NCBI GenBank assembly: GCA_035764005.1 | Contig: DASTZZ010000124.1 | Span: 1 to 64,000, forward strand | DNA from: Terriglobales bacterium | GTDB taxonomy: Bacteria > Acidobacteriota > Terriglobia > Terriglobales > Acidobacteriaceae | Reading direction: 5' to 3' | DNA: 64,000 bases | Shown here: positions 17,319 to 26,769 of the stretch, piece by piece | How the letters are laid out: each line of letters opens with the position of its first letter | How positions within the stretch are numbered: position 1 is the stretch's first letter | The notes under the pieces: generated by a model | The model's input: only the letters and a program-made list of their open reading frames with translations | What the model was told of the DNA's origin: nothing | Database searches by the model: none | Program-made: the position numbers and the translations under genes

Positions 17319-20300
17319 TCAAAAAACGAAACGCGCGCCAAGCTGCAGCTTGCGGGGAGAGTTTGCCTGCGACGAGAACACTCCAAAGCTGGCGTTGTCG
17401 ATGTTTGTTCCCGGAGCTGCGAAGTGATGTTCATTGGAGACGTTGAAGGCATCCGCCTGGAACATTAGCTTCATTTGCTCCCGAATTGGGAACTCCCGGC
17501 GAAGACTCAGATCGAGATCTTTGTTGTAGGGTACACGGAGACCGTAGGGAGCTGTGCGCGGAACGTTTCCCGCCGTGAACTGCGCCGGATCTACGAAAGC
17601 TGCTTTGTTGAGATAAACGGTTTTGGCAACGTTCGCTCCACCGCTGCCAATCGGAGTGTTCTGCCAAACGCTGCCAGAAAAACTCGGATTGTAATTGGGA
17701 TAGCAAACGGCATCGATAATTCCCCCGCCGGTGCAGGTACCGGTTATCGTTAGTGGTGCGCCAGTGGCAACGGTGAATATGCCTGAGATCTGCCAGCCAC
17801 CTGCAACTCCGTTCAGAACCGGATTATCGAAACTCCAGTGCCGCCCTTTGCCGAAAGGTAGCTGGTATAGAAAAGTAGAGTTGAGCACATGCGTATGGTC
17901 AATCGTTCCTACACTTCTCTCCAGGTCATTCCGGAGCGGAATACGCACATTCGCCAGATCATCCATTTCCTTACTCCACACATAGTTCACCATCGCGCTC
18001 AAGCCCGCGGATATGCGCCGGTTCAGTGACGTTTGCATCGCGTGGTAGTTCGAGTTCCCGACGTCGAGCCAGGGATTGCTCAGACCTGCATATTGAGGAA
18101 ACGGCCGGAGCGATTGCGCCAGCGTTCCGGTGAAGCCGGGGAATGGTACGGCAACTTCCGGAAACTTAGCCTGAGCCTGAGTTAGTACAGAGTTATTTAC
18201 CGTACCGTTTGCAGAAACCAAGGTCTGGGAAAGCAGAGCTCCCAAGGGGAGATACTTCAGAGGAATCTGATTTGTGAACTGATTGGCTACGGTTGCGCCT
18301 GGCAGCCAATGGCCTTCGTTCCCGACGTAGGCAACGCTCACCGTAGTGTTCTTGCCAAATGAATGTTGGACATTCAAAGTCCAATTTTCGTAATAGGGAG
18401 GCTTGCCGCCATTTTCCGGATCGCCATAAACCAAAGTTTGTGCGGTGCCTGGGCCTGCCCACGGATCACTGGCTGCCTGCGCCACCGACGTCTGAACGAA
18501 GCCGGTACCGAAGCTCGGGTTAAAGAATGGGGGCTGTATCGGGTTGCCGGGATAGCCGTTGTCCCAGAAATAGATGGGACTTCCAGTGGCGGTCTGGCTC
18601 AGGCTGCCGTTGCTGTTGAACCCAATCTGGCTTAATCCTTGCCTTCCATTCACACGCCCACCCACACCACCGGCGTGAGCGTAGGCAATGCCAAACGACG
18701 CTCGAATAGCAGTGTTGTCCCCAACGCGATACGCGAGGCCCACGCGTGGACCGAGGTTCACATTGTGCTGCTTGACGGGAGTACTGCAGTTACATCCATC
18801 GGTTCCGGAACCTGCGAACTGAAGGGCACCTGCTCTTCCTCCTGCGAGCGGATTGGCAAGAGTCGGATTAAAGAAGGACATGTAGTTGTTCGTTTCCGTG
18901 AACGGACCCCAGATGTCCCAGCGCAGGCCAAGATTAAGAGTCAGGCGTGGGCTTACCTGATAATCGTCCTGTGCCCAGAAGGCGTAATCTTTGTAGCGTC
19001 CTCCGGTTTCCCTCACGCTGAATATCGGTATTGCGCTTGCATCTACAGCTCCTAACAGGAAACTGGCGTATGGATTTCCTGTGGATGTATCAATCGTTCC
19101 ATTCGATTTAAAGTTCGCGGTCTCGTTGGTTGCGAAGGTAAAGCTGCCTTCGGGAGCAAACGTCTCGTTGTCCTGCAGGGCCTGCCACTGAAATCCGAAG
19201 GTGAAGTTGTGCCTGCCGGTGCTCCACAGCAGATTTTCCTGAGCGGTAAATGTGGTCTGCGCTTCGTTGAAGGTATGAGAGTTTGTCCCGGCCCAACTGA
19301 TGGGGGGATTATTCGCAGTACCGAAATTGATATCGGGAAAACCTACACCCGCGGGGTAGCCAGTGAAGCCAGCCTTCGATAAATAGTTGCCGCTGGCCGA
19401 AAGGCTCGTGAGCGGAATCCACAGACGGCTCATTCCCAAACTGGCCTCATTAATAAGATGGGAACTCAGCGTATAGGTGTGCTTCACCTGCGCAAGGGTG
19501 GCGTACTCAAGTACATTTCTCGCCTGAGTATAGGGCGGCGGCAGGGTAGAGGTAGTACCTACAGTGAGACTTCCGGTAAGTGGATTAGCATAGTCTCCGC
19601 GGGAAAAGAGTCCGAAGATCTTTTGTTTGTCGGACAAATTGACGTCTACTTTGGCGACGCCGCTGTTGTTAGTTACACGGTCCGGCAGAGTGGCGAGATA
19701 GTTGTTCGTAATTCCACCATTGGCGAAATTGGTGGGCAGATACGATTGCAGCGACTGCGAAACCTTGGATATCCGGGCCGGATCGATCACATTCAGTCTG
19801 CCTTGGAAGGAGAACTGCTGCCGCGTGCAGACGCCGTTGTTGCAGGTTGTGGTGGCCGGATCGAAAATCGGCTGCGGGAAAGCGCTGAAATCCCCCAAGC
19901 GTTCGGCAGCGGTCGGAATGGTCTGTAGGGCCGGCTGCGTTGCCGACGAAAAACGATACGCATCGTAGTTCGCGAAGAAAAAAATCTTGTTCCTTTTGAT
20001 CGGGCCGCCCAGACTCGCTCCAAACTCATTCTGATGCTCAGGCGGACGGATAGCGGAGAAGTATGGTTTGGCGTCGAAAACTGTGTTGCGGAGGTACTCA
20101 TAAACCGCGCCATGGAACGAATTCGTACCTGACCGGATGACGTAATTCGAAAGTCCCTGCCCTTCGTTCATGGCCTTAGAGCCGGTAGTCTCGACTTGGA
20201 ACTGGTCCACCGCCTCAACCGAGACGCCGAACGCCAGGTTACGCGTGTCGCTCTCAGTTCCGGCGCTGGTCAGCGGAATGCCTTCGACATAAGTTTCATT

Positions 20301-20858
20301 CTGGAACGGTTGTCCACCGCTAAACGATCCAGTCGAAGGACCGGCAGCCTGAGTTGAGTAGTTTTGAACTCCCAAGGCGAGACCTACAAAGGCCGATGGA
20401 TCTCGTGCGGATTTATTCATCGAGAGCGGAAGGGCATCATAGACCTCATTCTCCATTGTGGTGCCAAGAGCAACATCATTGGTCTGGAGCATGGCGGATT
20501 CGCCGCTGACGGTGACAGTGTCAGCGACTGCTCCAACCTGCAGAACAGGGTCTACCGAGACCACCTCGAGCGCATTCACCACTATGTGCGTCTGGCTGAA
20601 GCCTTGAAACCCATTGGCCTTCACCGTAACGGTGTATACGCCAGCGGGTAAGAGCGGAAGCACAAAGGTGCCGGCTGCAGTTGTCTGGCGCGTGATCTGA
20701 ACTCCCGTCGCGTCGTTCGTCGCGGTAACGGTCGCGCCAGTGACTACGGCTCGGGAGGAATCCATCACCGTGCCCTGGATCGAACCTGTTCCTCCAACTT
20801 GAGCGAATGCCGACGCAAAGAAAATTGCCAGTCCTCCGCAAAGTGTGAGATAGCGCAT
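17319..20858 (-). CDS. Oar-like TonB-dependent receptor with carboxypeptidase-regulatory domain
   Basis: An outer-membrane protein of 1179 residues. A signal peptide (MRYLTLCGGLAIFFASAFAQ) precedes a carboxypeptidase-regulatory-like beta-sandwich at about 25-105 (GSIQGTVMDSSRAVVTGATV, later FVLPLLPAGVYTVTVKANGF). A plug-like region follows (about 110-250, containing VTVSGESAMLQT and NYVIRSGTNSFHGAVYEYLR). The rest is a large beta-barrel ending in an aromatic residue (LQLGARFVF), the usual barrel-insertion signal. Such receptors are abundant in acidobacteria and resemble Oar of Myxococcus. Substrate is unknown. Placement between pectin-degrading enzymes suggests oligosaccharide uptake or binding, but that is inference. 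It is divergent from the PL26-like gene. Confidence 0.93.
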   Translation of the reverse strand: MRYLTLCGGLAIFFASAFAQVGGTGSIQGTVMDSSRAVVTGATVTATNDATGVQITRQTTAAGTFVLPLLPAGVYTVTVKANGFQGFSQTHIVVNALEVVSVDPVLQVGAVADTVTVSGESAMLQTNDVALGTTMENEVYDALPLSMNKSARDPSAFVGLALGVQNYSTQAAGPSTGSFSGGQPFQNETYVEGIPLTSAGTESDTRNLAFGVSVEAVDQFQVETTGSKAMNEGQGLSNYVIRSGTNSFHGAVYEYLRNTVFDAKPYFSAIRPPEHQNEFGASLGGPIKRNKIFFFANYDAYRFSSATQPALQTIPTAAERLGDFSAFPQPIFDPATTTCNNGVCTRQQFSFQGRLNVIDPARISKVSQSLQSYLPTNFANGGITNNYLATLPDRVTNNSGVAKVDVNLSDKQKIFGLFSRGDYANPLTGSLTVGTTSTLPPPYTQARNVLEYATLAQVKHTYTLSSHLINEASLGMSRLWIPLTSLSASGNYLSKAGFTGYPAGVGFPDINFGTANNPPISWAGTNSHTFNEAQTTFTAQENLLWSTGRHNFTFGFQWQALQDNETFAPEGSFTFATNETANFKSNGTIDTSTGNPYASFLLGAVDASAIPIFSVRETGGRYKDYAFWAQDDYQVSPRLTLNLGLRWDIWGPFTETNNYMSFFNPTLANPLAGGRAGALQFAGSGTDGCNCSTPVKQHNVNLGPRVGLAYRVGDNTAIRASFGIAYAHAGGVGGRVNGRQGLSQIGFNSNGSLSQTATGSPIYFWDNGYPGNPIQPPFFNPSFGTGFVQTSVAQAASDPWAGPGTAQTLVYGDPENGGKPPYYENWTLNVQHSFGKNTTVSVAYVGNEGHWLPGATVANQFTNQIPLKYLPLGALLSQTLVSANGTVNNSVLTQAQAKFPEVAVPFPGFTGTLAQSLRPFPQYAGLSNPWLDVGNSNYHAMQTSLNRRISAGLSAMVNYVWSKEMDDLANVRIPLRNDLERSVGTIDHTHVLNSTFLYQLPFGKGRHWSFDNPVLNGVAGGWQISGIFTVATGAPLTITGTCTGGGIIDAVCYPNYNPSFSGSVWQNTPIGSGGANVAKTVYLNKAAFVDPAQFTAGNVPRTAPYGLRVPYNKDLDLSLRREFPIREQMKLMFQADAFNVSNEHHFAAPGTNIDNASFGVFSSQANSPRKLQLGARFVF

Positions 20859-21263
20859 ACACTGCTCCTTCCTTATCTCCGTCAGCTGCAGCCGCCCATT
20901 TCGGAAATTGTCGCGTGTAGCTGTAGTCGGGTTCCGTGGCGCAAGTCAAGAAAGTACTGATGGGAAGCAAATGGTTTCTCAATGCGAAACCACCTTCAAA
21001 ACCCAGGAGGCACATACGACGGAGTGAGAGCGGGTTTTTGCGGAACTATCCGTCATGCGGCCTTTGAAAGCAGTTGTGCATAGCGAAACAAAAAAAATCA
21101 GCAATGCCTCGTTTCCCACAAGACAATACTGTCCCTCGACCTGAGCGATTGCCCAGGCGGTAATCGCGCTGGGCGCGCGACTATGCGCCTCTGTCGTACG
21201 TTTCAGGTGTTTCAACCTTGGGTTCGGTTCGCCCGCTGAATGAGGAAGTTAAGGAGATGAAAT
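20859..21263. promoter_or_regulatory. Divergent promoter region between receptor and lyase genes
   Basis: About 405 bp with no gene, holding the start signals of both neighbours. It contains an inverted repeat, TGGTTTC (20972-20978) and GAAACCA (20986-20992), separated by seven bases, which could be an operator for a shared regulator. The lyase gene is preceded by AAGGAG six bases before its TTG start. Confidence 0.5.
20972..20992. promoter_or_regulatory. Candidate operator, 7-7-7 inverted repeat
   Basis: TGGTTTC and GAAACCA are exact inverted copies with a seven-base spacer (TCAATGC). The site is 114 bp upstream of the receptor start and about 272 bp from the lyase start. GAAACC-type half-sites occur in LacI-family operators; no such regulator is in the window. 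Confidence 0.35.
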
Positions 21264-24035
21264 TTGAAGCCTAAAACAAGACGTGATTTCCTCAAACAGA
21301 CAGCTCTCGTTGTGGGAGCGATTCATGCAGACGCATTCAGTAGCTCGAAAGAATTGGACCTTCTGGCTGCATCTACGCCTGTCGAGGTACACACGGCGAC
21401 TCCCGAAGAGGGAACTGACATTCGCCTCTCGTGGGTCGGCGAAAAGCCCCCATCACATGCGGCAGGGATTAGTTTCGGTGTGCCTTGGCCTCAAGGCGCA
21501 GTGCGGTCCGTATCCGCGTTTCGCCTTCGTACTGCCGGCGGGGAACTACCACTCCAGAGTTGGCCGCTTGCCTACTGGCCTGATGGATCATTGAAGTGGA
21601 GCGGATTCGCAACCGTCGTGCCGGCAGGCCTGAGCGAGGCTGCCATTCTTTCGCGCGATTCGTCCTCGGCAAAAGGAAGCGTATCCGTGAAAAAGAATGG
21701 CGCCACTGTGGTGGTGAATACGGGCCCGATGAGTTGCTCTATTCCTTCTTCCGGAACCAGTCTGTTCGATTCGATCATGCTCGGGAACAAGCAGATTGCT
21801 GGATCCGCGCAGTTGGCGTGCATCCTGCAAAACGGACCGCAAAATCTGCCCGAGGACTCGCCTGCCCGGGAGCGGTTTGTCAGCGAGGTAAAAAGCGTCA
21901 TCGTGGAGCAGTCTGGGCCGGTTCGGGCGGTGATCAAGATCGAGGGTGTTCATCGCGGCGAGCGCTCCAAACGCGGATGGCTGCCGTTCACCATCAGGCT
22001 TTACTTCTATACCGGTCTGAGTTCGTTGCGGCTTGTTCACACGATCCTTTTCGATGGTGATCAGGAGAAGGACTTCATACGCGGATTGGGACTCCAAGTT
22101 GAAGTACCGATGCGGGACGATCCGAAAAACCGCAGTGTGCGCTTCGCAGGCGAGGAGAACGGTCTATGGTCCGAACCGCTCCAGCCTGGTGGTGGAAATG
22201 TCGCGCAGGAATCAGGTCAGCCTTTCGCCGGAAATCCTGTCTTCGATAAAAATGCGATTTGGGATGATTTCAGACTGGCGCAGCCAACGCCGCACGGCTT
22301 CACCATCGTCAAGCGTACAAATCCCAACAGCACATGGCTATTCTCTGCGGCAGGAAAGAGGTCGCAAGGTCTGGCTTCACTCAGCGACCTAAGTGGCGGG
22401 CTGGCGGTTGGGATAAAAAACTTCTGGCAGTCTTACCCCGCAGGACTGGAGGTGCAAGGAGCCAGTGGCACGGGCCCGAAGCTCGTTGCCTGGTTGTGGT
22501 CACCCGATGGTCCTGAGATGGATATGCGCTTCTATGATTCCCACGGCCATGGCCTCGATGCCGCATACGAGGACGTTCAGCCCGGATTGAGCACCGCATA
22601 CGGAGTCGCGCGAACCAGTGAATTGACGTTGTACGCCCTCGACGGCTGGCCGCAGCGAAACGATTCCGTGATCATGGCGCAGGAAGCAAACCAATTACCG
22701 CTGCTGGCGTGCTCCCCCGAGTACATACATTCCACCGGCGTGTTCGGAGTGTGGAGTTTGCCCGATCGATCCACCGCATTTAAGAAGTCCATCGAGGACG
22801 GACTCGATTCCGTGCTCGCGTATTACCAACGACAAGTCGATGAACGCTCATGGTACGGCTTCTGGCAGTACGGTGACTTCATGCACTCGTATTCGGCGCC
22901 ACGCCATCAATGGCACTACGACTGGGGTGGTCACGCCTGGGACAATACGGAACTCGCGGTCCCATTATGGCTATGGGAGAGTTATCTGCGTACCGGCTGT
23001 TCTGCCCTCTTCCGCTTCGCTGCCGACTACACCCGCAACACCAGCGAGACAGACGTGTACCACCTGGGTCCGATGCGCGGCCTGGGCTCGCGTCACAATG
23101 TCGTGAAATGGGGAGATGGAGCTAAGGAAGTTCGCATCAGTCAGGCTGCGCACTGGCGGCCATTCTATTACCTCACTACAGATGAACGCACAGGCGATCT
23201 AATGCGCGAAGCTGCGGAGTGGGCAGGAGTATCAATCGCGAACTTCGATCCGATGCGCGAGGCGGCGCCCGCCACTCCGGGTGAGCCCAAGGTCCGCATC
23301 CGCGTCGGACCTGATTGGTTTGCCATGGCCGGGAACTGGATGACTGAGTGGGAGCGTACCAATGATGTGCGTTGGCGCGATCACATTCTTGCCGGAGTCG
23401 ATTCGATCCGGGCAATGAAATTCGGCTTGGAAACGGGCAAACCGACCGAGAAAGCAACGGCTGAGGCCGCGATTGTCGGCTATGACAATGCAACCGGAAA
23501 ACTCTCACCGATTCCCGATATGAAAACAGGACAGTATGGAGTGGCCAACTACAACTTAGCCACCATCCAGGGAGGCGCGCATGTGATGTTCGAACTTGTT
23601 CCACTCCTGGGGCGAGAGGACTTCGCTAAGGAGTGGCTGCGGTTATGCCGGTTGGCGGTAGCTCCACCGGAGGTCTGGATCAGAGACAAGACCACCAACA
23701 GCGAAGGAATCGACGCGCAATACGTTGCTCCGGGGCAGGGTGGCGCAAGGCTGGCAGCATGGGCTTATTCCAAAACCGGCAACAAGGCTTTTGGGCAAAA
23801 GGCGCTCGAGATGTTATTGCAGCAACGTGCAGGCTTCGCAACTGTCCGGAACGTCGCCGGGCCAGACACTCTAAGTCCGATCGAGGAGGACCCGCGCATT
23901 TCGACCAACGAAGCCTCGCAAACCGGTCTGACTTGCATCGAGGTGCTCGAGTTGTGCAAGGATATTCTGCCCGCCGAAGCTGCCGTGTGGCACATCCGCG
24001 AATTTCGCAGGCGACCAGCGGCGCCGAGTCGGTAG
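21264..24035 (+). CDS. PL26-like exo-rhamnogalacturonan lyase (PcRGLX family)
   Basis: A Tat-exported protein of 923 residues that by family should cleave rhamnogalacturonan I from its end. The start is TTG 21264, with AAGGAG six bases upstream; a nearby ATG is in another frame. The N-terminus KPKTRRDFLKQTALVVGA carries a twin-arginine motif. The first domain contains FGVPWPQGAVRSVSAFRLRT and LPLQSWPLAYWPDGSLKWSG, the strongest resemblance to PcRGLX/YetA-like proteins. The middle part has HRGERSKRGWLPFTIRLYFY, and the C-terminal part (from about 500) is an alpha-helical toroid-like region with GFWQYGDFMHSYSAPRHQWH and WDNTELAVPLWLWESYL. Neighbouring GH28 and GH54 genes support a pectin role. 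Catalytic residues were not assigned. Confidence 0.82.
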   Translation: MKPKTRRDFLKQTALVVGAIHADAFSSSKELDLLAASTPVEVHTATPEEGTDIRLSWVGEKPPSHAAGISFGVPWPQGAVRSVSAFRLRTAGGELPLQSWPLAYWPDGSLKWSGFATVVPAGLSEAAILSRDSSSAKGSVSVKKNGATVVVNTGPMSCSIPSSGTSLFDSIMLGNKQIAGSAQLACILQNGPQNLPEDSPARERFVSEVKSVIVEQSGPVRAVIKIEGVHRGERSKRGWLPFTIRLYFYTGLSSLRLVHTILFDGDQEKDFIRGLGLQVEVPMRDDPKNRSVRFAGEENGLWSEPLQPGGGNVAQESGQPFAGNPVFDKNAIWDDFRLAQPTPHGFTIVKRTNPNSTWLFSAAGKRSQGLASLSDLSGGLAVGIKNFWQSYPAGLEVQGASGTGPKLVAWLWSPDGPEMDMRFYDSHGHGLDAAYEDVQPGLSTAYGVARTSELTLYALDGWPQRNDSVIMAQEANQLPLLACSPEYIHSTGVFGVWSLPDRSTAFKKSIEDGLDSVLAYYQRQVDERSWYGFWQYGDFMHSYSAPRHQWHYDWGGHAWDNTELAVPLWLWESYLRTGCSALFRFAADYTRNTSETDVYHLGPMRGLGSRHNVVKWGDGAKEVRISQAAHWRPFYYLTTDERTGDLMREAAEWAGVSIANFDPMREAAPATPGEPKVRIRVGPDWFAMAGNWMTEWERTNDVRWRDHILAGVDSIRAMKFGLETGKPTEKATAEAAIVGYDNATGKLSPIPDMKTGQYGVANYNLATIQGGAHVMFELVPLLGREDFAKEWLRLCRLAVAPPEVWIRDKTTNSEGIDAQYVAPGQGGARLAAWAYSKTGNKAFGQKALEMLLQQRAGFATVRNVAGPDTLSPIEEDPRISTNEASQTGLTCIEVLELCKDILPAEAAVWHIREFRRRPAAPSR

Positions 24036-24085
24036 TTGGGAATTTCATCCGGCGTAAGAGCTGCTATCGTACGAAAAAAGTGAAC

Positions 24086-24787
24086 ATGGCGACAGGCTCA
24101 TTATCTCCTCAGTCGGAGAAACTCGGGGAGCGACAGAACTTTGCGGCACGGCTGCGAGGTTTTGGGCCAGTGGGCATGCTGGCGATTGCCATCATCCTGG
24201 CCGGAGCAATGATCAATTCGCTGGTTGCCGCGGCGTTGGTCATTTTGTGGGTTGTGCTCTCGAAGACGCCATGGCCTGAGGTCGGCTATGTGCGACCTGA
24301 GAACTATGTCGTTACGATCGCAGGTGGCGTGGCATTCGGCGCAGCCTTGAAGCTGTTGTTGAAGGCAGTAGTCATGCCGCTGTTGGGTGCCGATCCCATC
24401 AATCGCGCCTATCACTTCCTGGCGCACAATTCTGCGGCGCTTCCCGGATTTCTAGTCCTGGTCGTGGTCGGCGCAGGGTGGGGAGAAGAAACTTTCTGGC
24501 GCGGCTACTTATTCGAACGCTTGGGGCATAGGTTCGGTTCCAGTCCAGCGACAAAAACGATAGTTGTATTGGTGACCTCAGTGCTGTTCGGAATGGCTCA
24601 TTATCAAGTGCAGGGACGCGATGGAGTCGTGCAGGCGATCATTACTGGTCTGACCTTTGGTTCCATCTTTGCTTGCACGGGCAGGTTGATGTTCGTGATG
24701 ATCGCGCATGCCGCATTCGATGTGGCGGCGGTGCTGATTATCTACTTCGACATCGAGACGCGCATCGCGCATTTGGTGTTTCGATAA
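24086..24787 (+). CDS. CAAX-type (ABI family) membrane protease
   Basis: A 233-residue integral membrane protein with about six or seven helices. It has the three ABI/CAAX motifs: GWGEETFWRGYLFERL (EExxxR), VLFGMAHYQVQGR (His of the second motif) and MIAHAAFDVAAVLI (the third His/Asp motif). I start at ATG 24086, fifty bases after the lyase gene ends, since a longer frame would overlap that gene. The enzyme should act as an intramembrane glutamate-type peptidase. Its substrate is unknown and there is no clear link to the pectin locus. Confidence 0.88.
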   Translation: MATGSLSPQSEKLGERQNFAARLRGFGPVGMLAIAIILAGAMINSLVAAALVILWVVLSKTPWPEVGYVRPENYVVTIAGGVAFGAALKLLLKAVVMPLLGADPINRAYHFLAHNSAALPGFLVLVVVGAGWGEETFWRGYLFERLGHRFGSSPATKTIVVLVTSVLFGMAHYQVQGRDGVVQAIITGLTFGSIFACTGRLMFVMIAHAAFDVAAVLIIYFDIETRIAHLVFR

Positions 24788-24826
24788 CGTTTGCTGGCAC
24801 TGAGCAGTGCCAGCCGCCAGGGTGCT

Positions 24827-25288
24827 ATGTCGATGACTGATGCAATCAAAAAACCACACCGGAGGCGCAGCTCTCCCATGCGGATTCCGTCTTTTCGTTC
24901 CATAGGCGTCATTCATTCCACGCTGAAACAACGCAAGAACGCTCCGCGCCAGGGCGCTGAAGGCGCGCCCGACGCGTGGCTGGAGGTGCATGCGTTCGCT
25001 GCTCCTGCGCTGGAAGGTCTAGCTGTAGGCGATGCGGTGGTCGTTCTTACCTGGCTTCACCAATCGCGACGCGAGACTCTGAAAGTTCATCCGCGAGGCA
25101 ACAAGCAGAATCCGCTTACCGGCGTTTTCGCCACGCGCTCTCCGGACCGCCCGAATCCCATCGGTCTGCATCAGGTGACGGTGCGGCGAATCGAGGGAAG
25201 CCGCCTGCTGGTCGGACCAATCGAAGCCATCGACGGCACCCCAGTCGTCGATATCAAGCCCTTACTGTGCCCGGGGCAGGATTCTTGA
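24827..25288 (+). CDS. trmO: tRNA (N6-threonylcarbamoyladenosine-37) methyltransferase TrmO
   Basis: A 153-residue cytoplasmic enzyme of the TsaA/TrmO family, which N6-methylates t6A37 in threonine tRNAs. FRSIGVIHSTLKQRKNAPRQ is the typical beginning of the beta-barrel, and ATRSPDRPNPIGLHQVTV is the diagnostic motif. The end, IDGTPVVDIKPLL, also fits. The start is taken at ATG 24827, since the first residues before the domain are unconserved; ATGs upstream and downstream are also possible. It is shorter than E. coli TrmO, which carries an extra C-terminal domain. Confidence 0.88.
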   Translation: MSMTDAIKKPHRRRSSPMRIPSFRSIGVIHSTLKQRKNAPRQGAEGAPDAWLEVHAFAAPALEGLAVGDAVVVLTWLHQSRRETLKVHPRGNKQNPLTGVFATRSPDRPNPIGLHQVTVRRIEGSRLLVGPIEAIDGTPVVDIKPLLCPGQDS

Positions 25289-25336
25289 GCAGCTAAGTTA
25301 TGTCGAGAAACCTCTGCGTAGCTCGAAGGAGAAGGA

Positions 25337-26710
25337 TTGGACTCTGACCGAGATTCCAGGAAGAAAACTCGCTTCGTGCAATCTCTACTAGCCATCTCGC
25401 TTGCGCTGATGCTCACATCTTTCGCGTTGGCGCAAAATGCCGTTGATCTCAAGCCTTCGCCGCAGCAAGTCGAATGGCAGGATCTTGAATTCGGTGTGCT
25501 GATCCATTTTGGAACCAACACTTATCTCGATCGCGAGTGGGGAGACGGCACCGCCGGCCCGCAGGTCTTCAATCCGACACAGCTCGACGCGGAACAATGG
25601 TTGCAGGCGGCCAAAGCTGCGGGCGCTAAGTATGTGGTGCTGGTGGCCAAACATCACGACGGCTTCTGCCTGTGGCCCAGCAAACAAACAACCTACAGCG
25701 TAAAAAGCAGCCCATGGGAGAGCGGCAAGGGCGACGTAGTGAAGCGTGTCTCCGACGCGGCGCACAAGCTGGGCATGAAGTTCGGCGTCTATCTCTCTCC
25801 CTGGGACCGCCACGAGCCGCGCTATAAAAATTCCGCCGAATACGATGACTATTACGCAGCGCAGCTCGACGAACTCACCTCGCACTATGGCGATCTGGTG
25901 GAATTCTGGCTTGATGGCGCCGGCAGCGCCGGACACGTTTACAACTTTCCACGCATTATCGAAACATTACGCATCAAGCAGCCCAACACGCTGGTGTTCG
26001 CCGATGCCGCGCTGTTCGAGTACGGCGACATCCGTTGGGCCGGCAATGAAGACGGCACCATTCCGTACGAAAACTGGAACGTGCTTGACCGTCACGGATA
26101 CTTGCGCTGGCGTCCAGTCGAGGCGGATACGCCACTGCACAAGCAGCACTGGTTCTGGCATCCCAATGACGAAGGCACGCTGAAATCGGTCGATGAATTG
26201 ATTTCGATTTATGAGAACACCGTCGGACGCGGCGGCCAGCTCATGCTCGGACTTGCACCTGATCGGCGCGGCCTGGTGCCCGACGCCGACGTCAAGCGAC
26301 TCGAAGAATTCGGAGCGGCAATCCGGAAGCGGTACGCGACGAATCTGATTGCAAAAGAGCACGTTCCCAATTCGGTATCCGAAGCCGCGTTCGATAACGA
26401 TCCTGATACCTTCTGGTCCGCTCCCACCGGCTCACACCATGCAATTCTCGAAGCCACTCTCCACAAGCCGATCACCTTCGATCACACGCTGACAATGGAG
26501 TGGCTGAACGATGGGCAGCACGTCGATCATTACAGGATCGAGATTTGGGACGGCAAGAACTGGAAATCAGTCGCGGAAGGTCACGCACTTGGACACAAAA
26601 AGATCGACAGCTTTCCGCCCGTGACCGCGGCTCGCATACGGCTGAATATCCTCTCCAGTTCTGCGGAGGCACACATTCGGGAGTTTCAAGCTTTCCGCAC
26701 TAGCCAATGA
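25337..26710 (+). CDS. GH29 alpha-L-fucosidase with C-terminal sugar-binding domain
   Basis: A secreted enzyme of 457 residues releasing terminal fucose. The start is TTG 25337, preceded by AAGGAGAAGGA. A signal peptide (LLAISLALMLTSFALAQ) follows a basic stretch. The GH29 core includes FGVLIHFGTNTYLDREWG, YVVLVAKHHDGFCLWPS and KFGVYLSPWDRHEPRY. LVEFWLDGAGS carries the likely nucleophile Asp at the GH29 position. From about 350 the C-terminal part (AFDNDPDTFWSAPTGSHHAI) resembles an F5/8-type carbohydrate-binding domain. It is the last enzyme of the plant-polysaccharide locus and is convergent with the toxin gene doc. Confidence 0.9.
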   Translation: MDSDRDSRKKTRFVQSLLAISLALMLTSFALAQNAVDLKPSPQQVEWQDLEFGVLIHFGTNTYLDREWGDGTAGPQVFNPTQLDAEQWLQAAKAAGAKYVVLVAKHHDGFCLWPSKQTTYSVKSSPWESGKGDVVKRVSDAAHKLGMKFGVYLSPWDRHEPRYKNSAEYDDYYAAQLDELTSHYGDLVEFWLDGAGSAGHVYNFPRIIETLRIKQPNTLVFADAALFEYGDIRWAGNEDGTIPYENWNVLDRHGYLRWRPVEADTPLHKQHWFWHPNDEGTLKSVDELISIYENTVGRGGQLMLGLAPDRRGLVPDADVKRLEEFGAAIRKRYATNLIAKEHVPNSVSEAAFDNDPDTFWSAPTGSHHAILEATLHKPITFDHTLTMEWLNDGQHVDHYRIEIWDGKNWKSVAEGHALGHKKIDSFPPVTAARIRLNILSSSAEAHIREFQAFRTSQ

Positions 26711-26769
26711 TGTGTATCCGTGCGCCAACAACCCTGAGGGAGGCTTCTAGTGCGCAATACTCCGGGCGT

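Noticed and set aside
23633-24085. Upstream extension of the CAAX protease frame
   Set aside because: Overlaps the end of the lyase gene in another frame; the ATG at 24086 gives a normal CAAX start.
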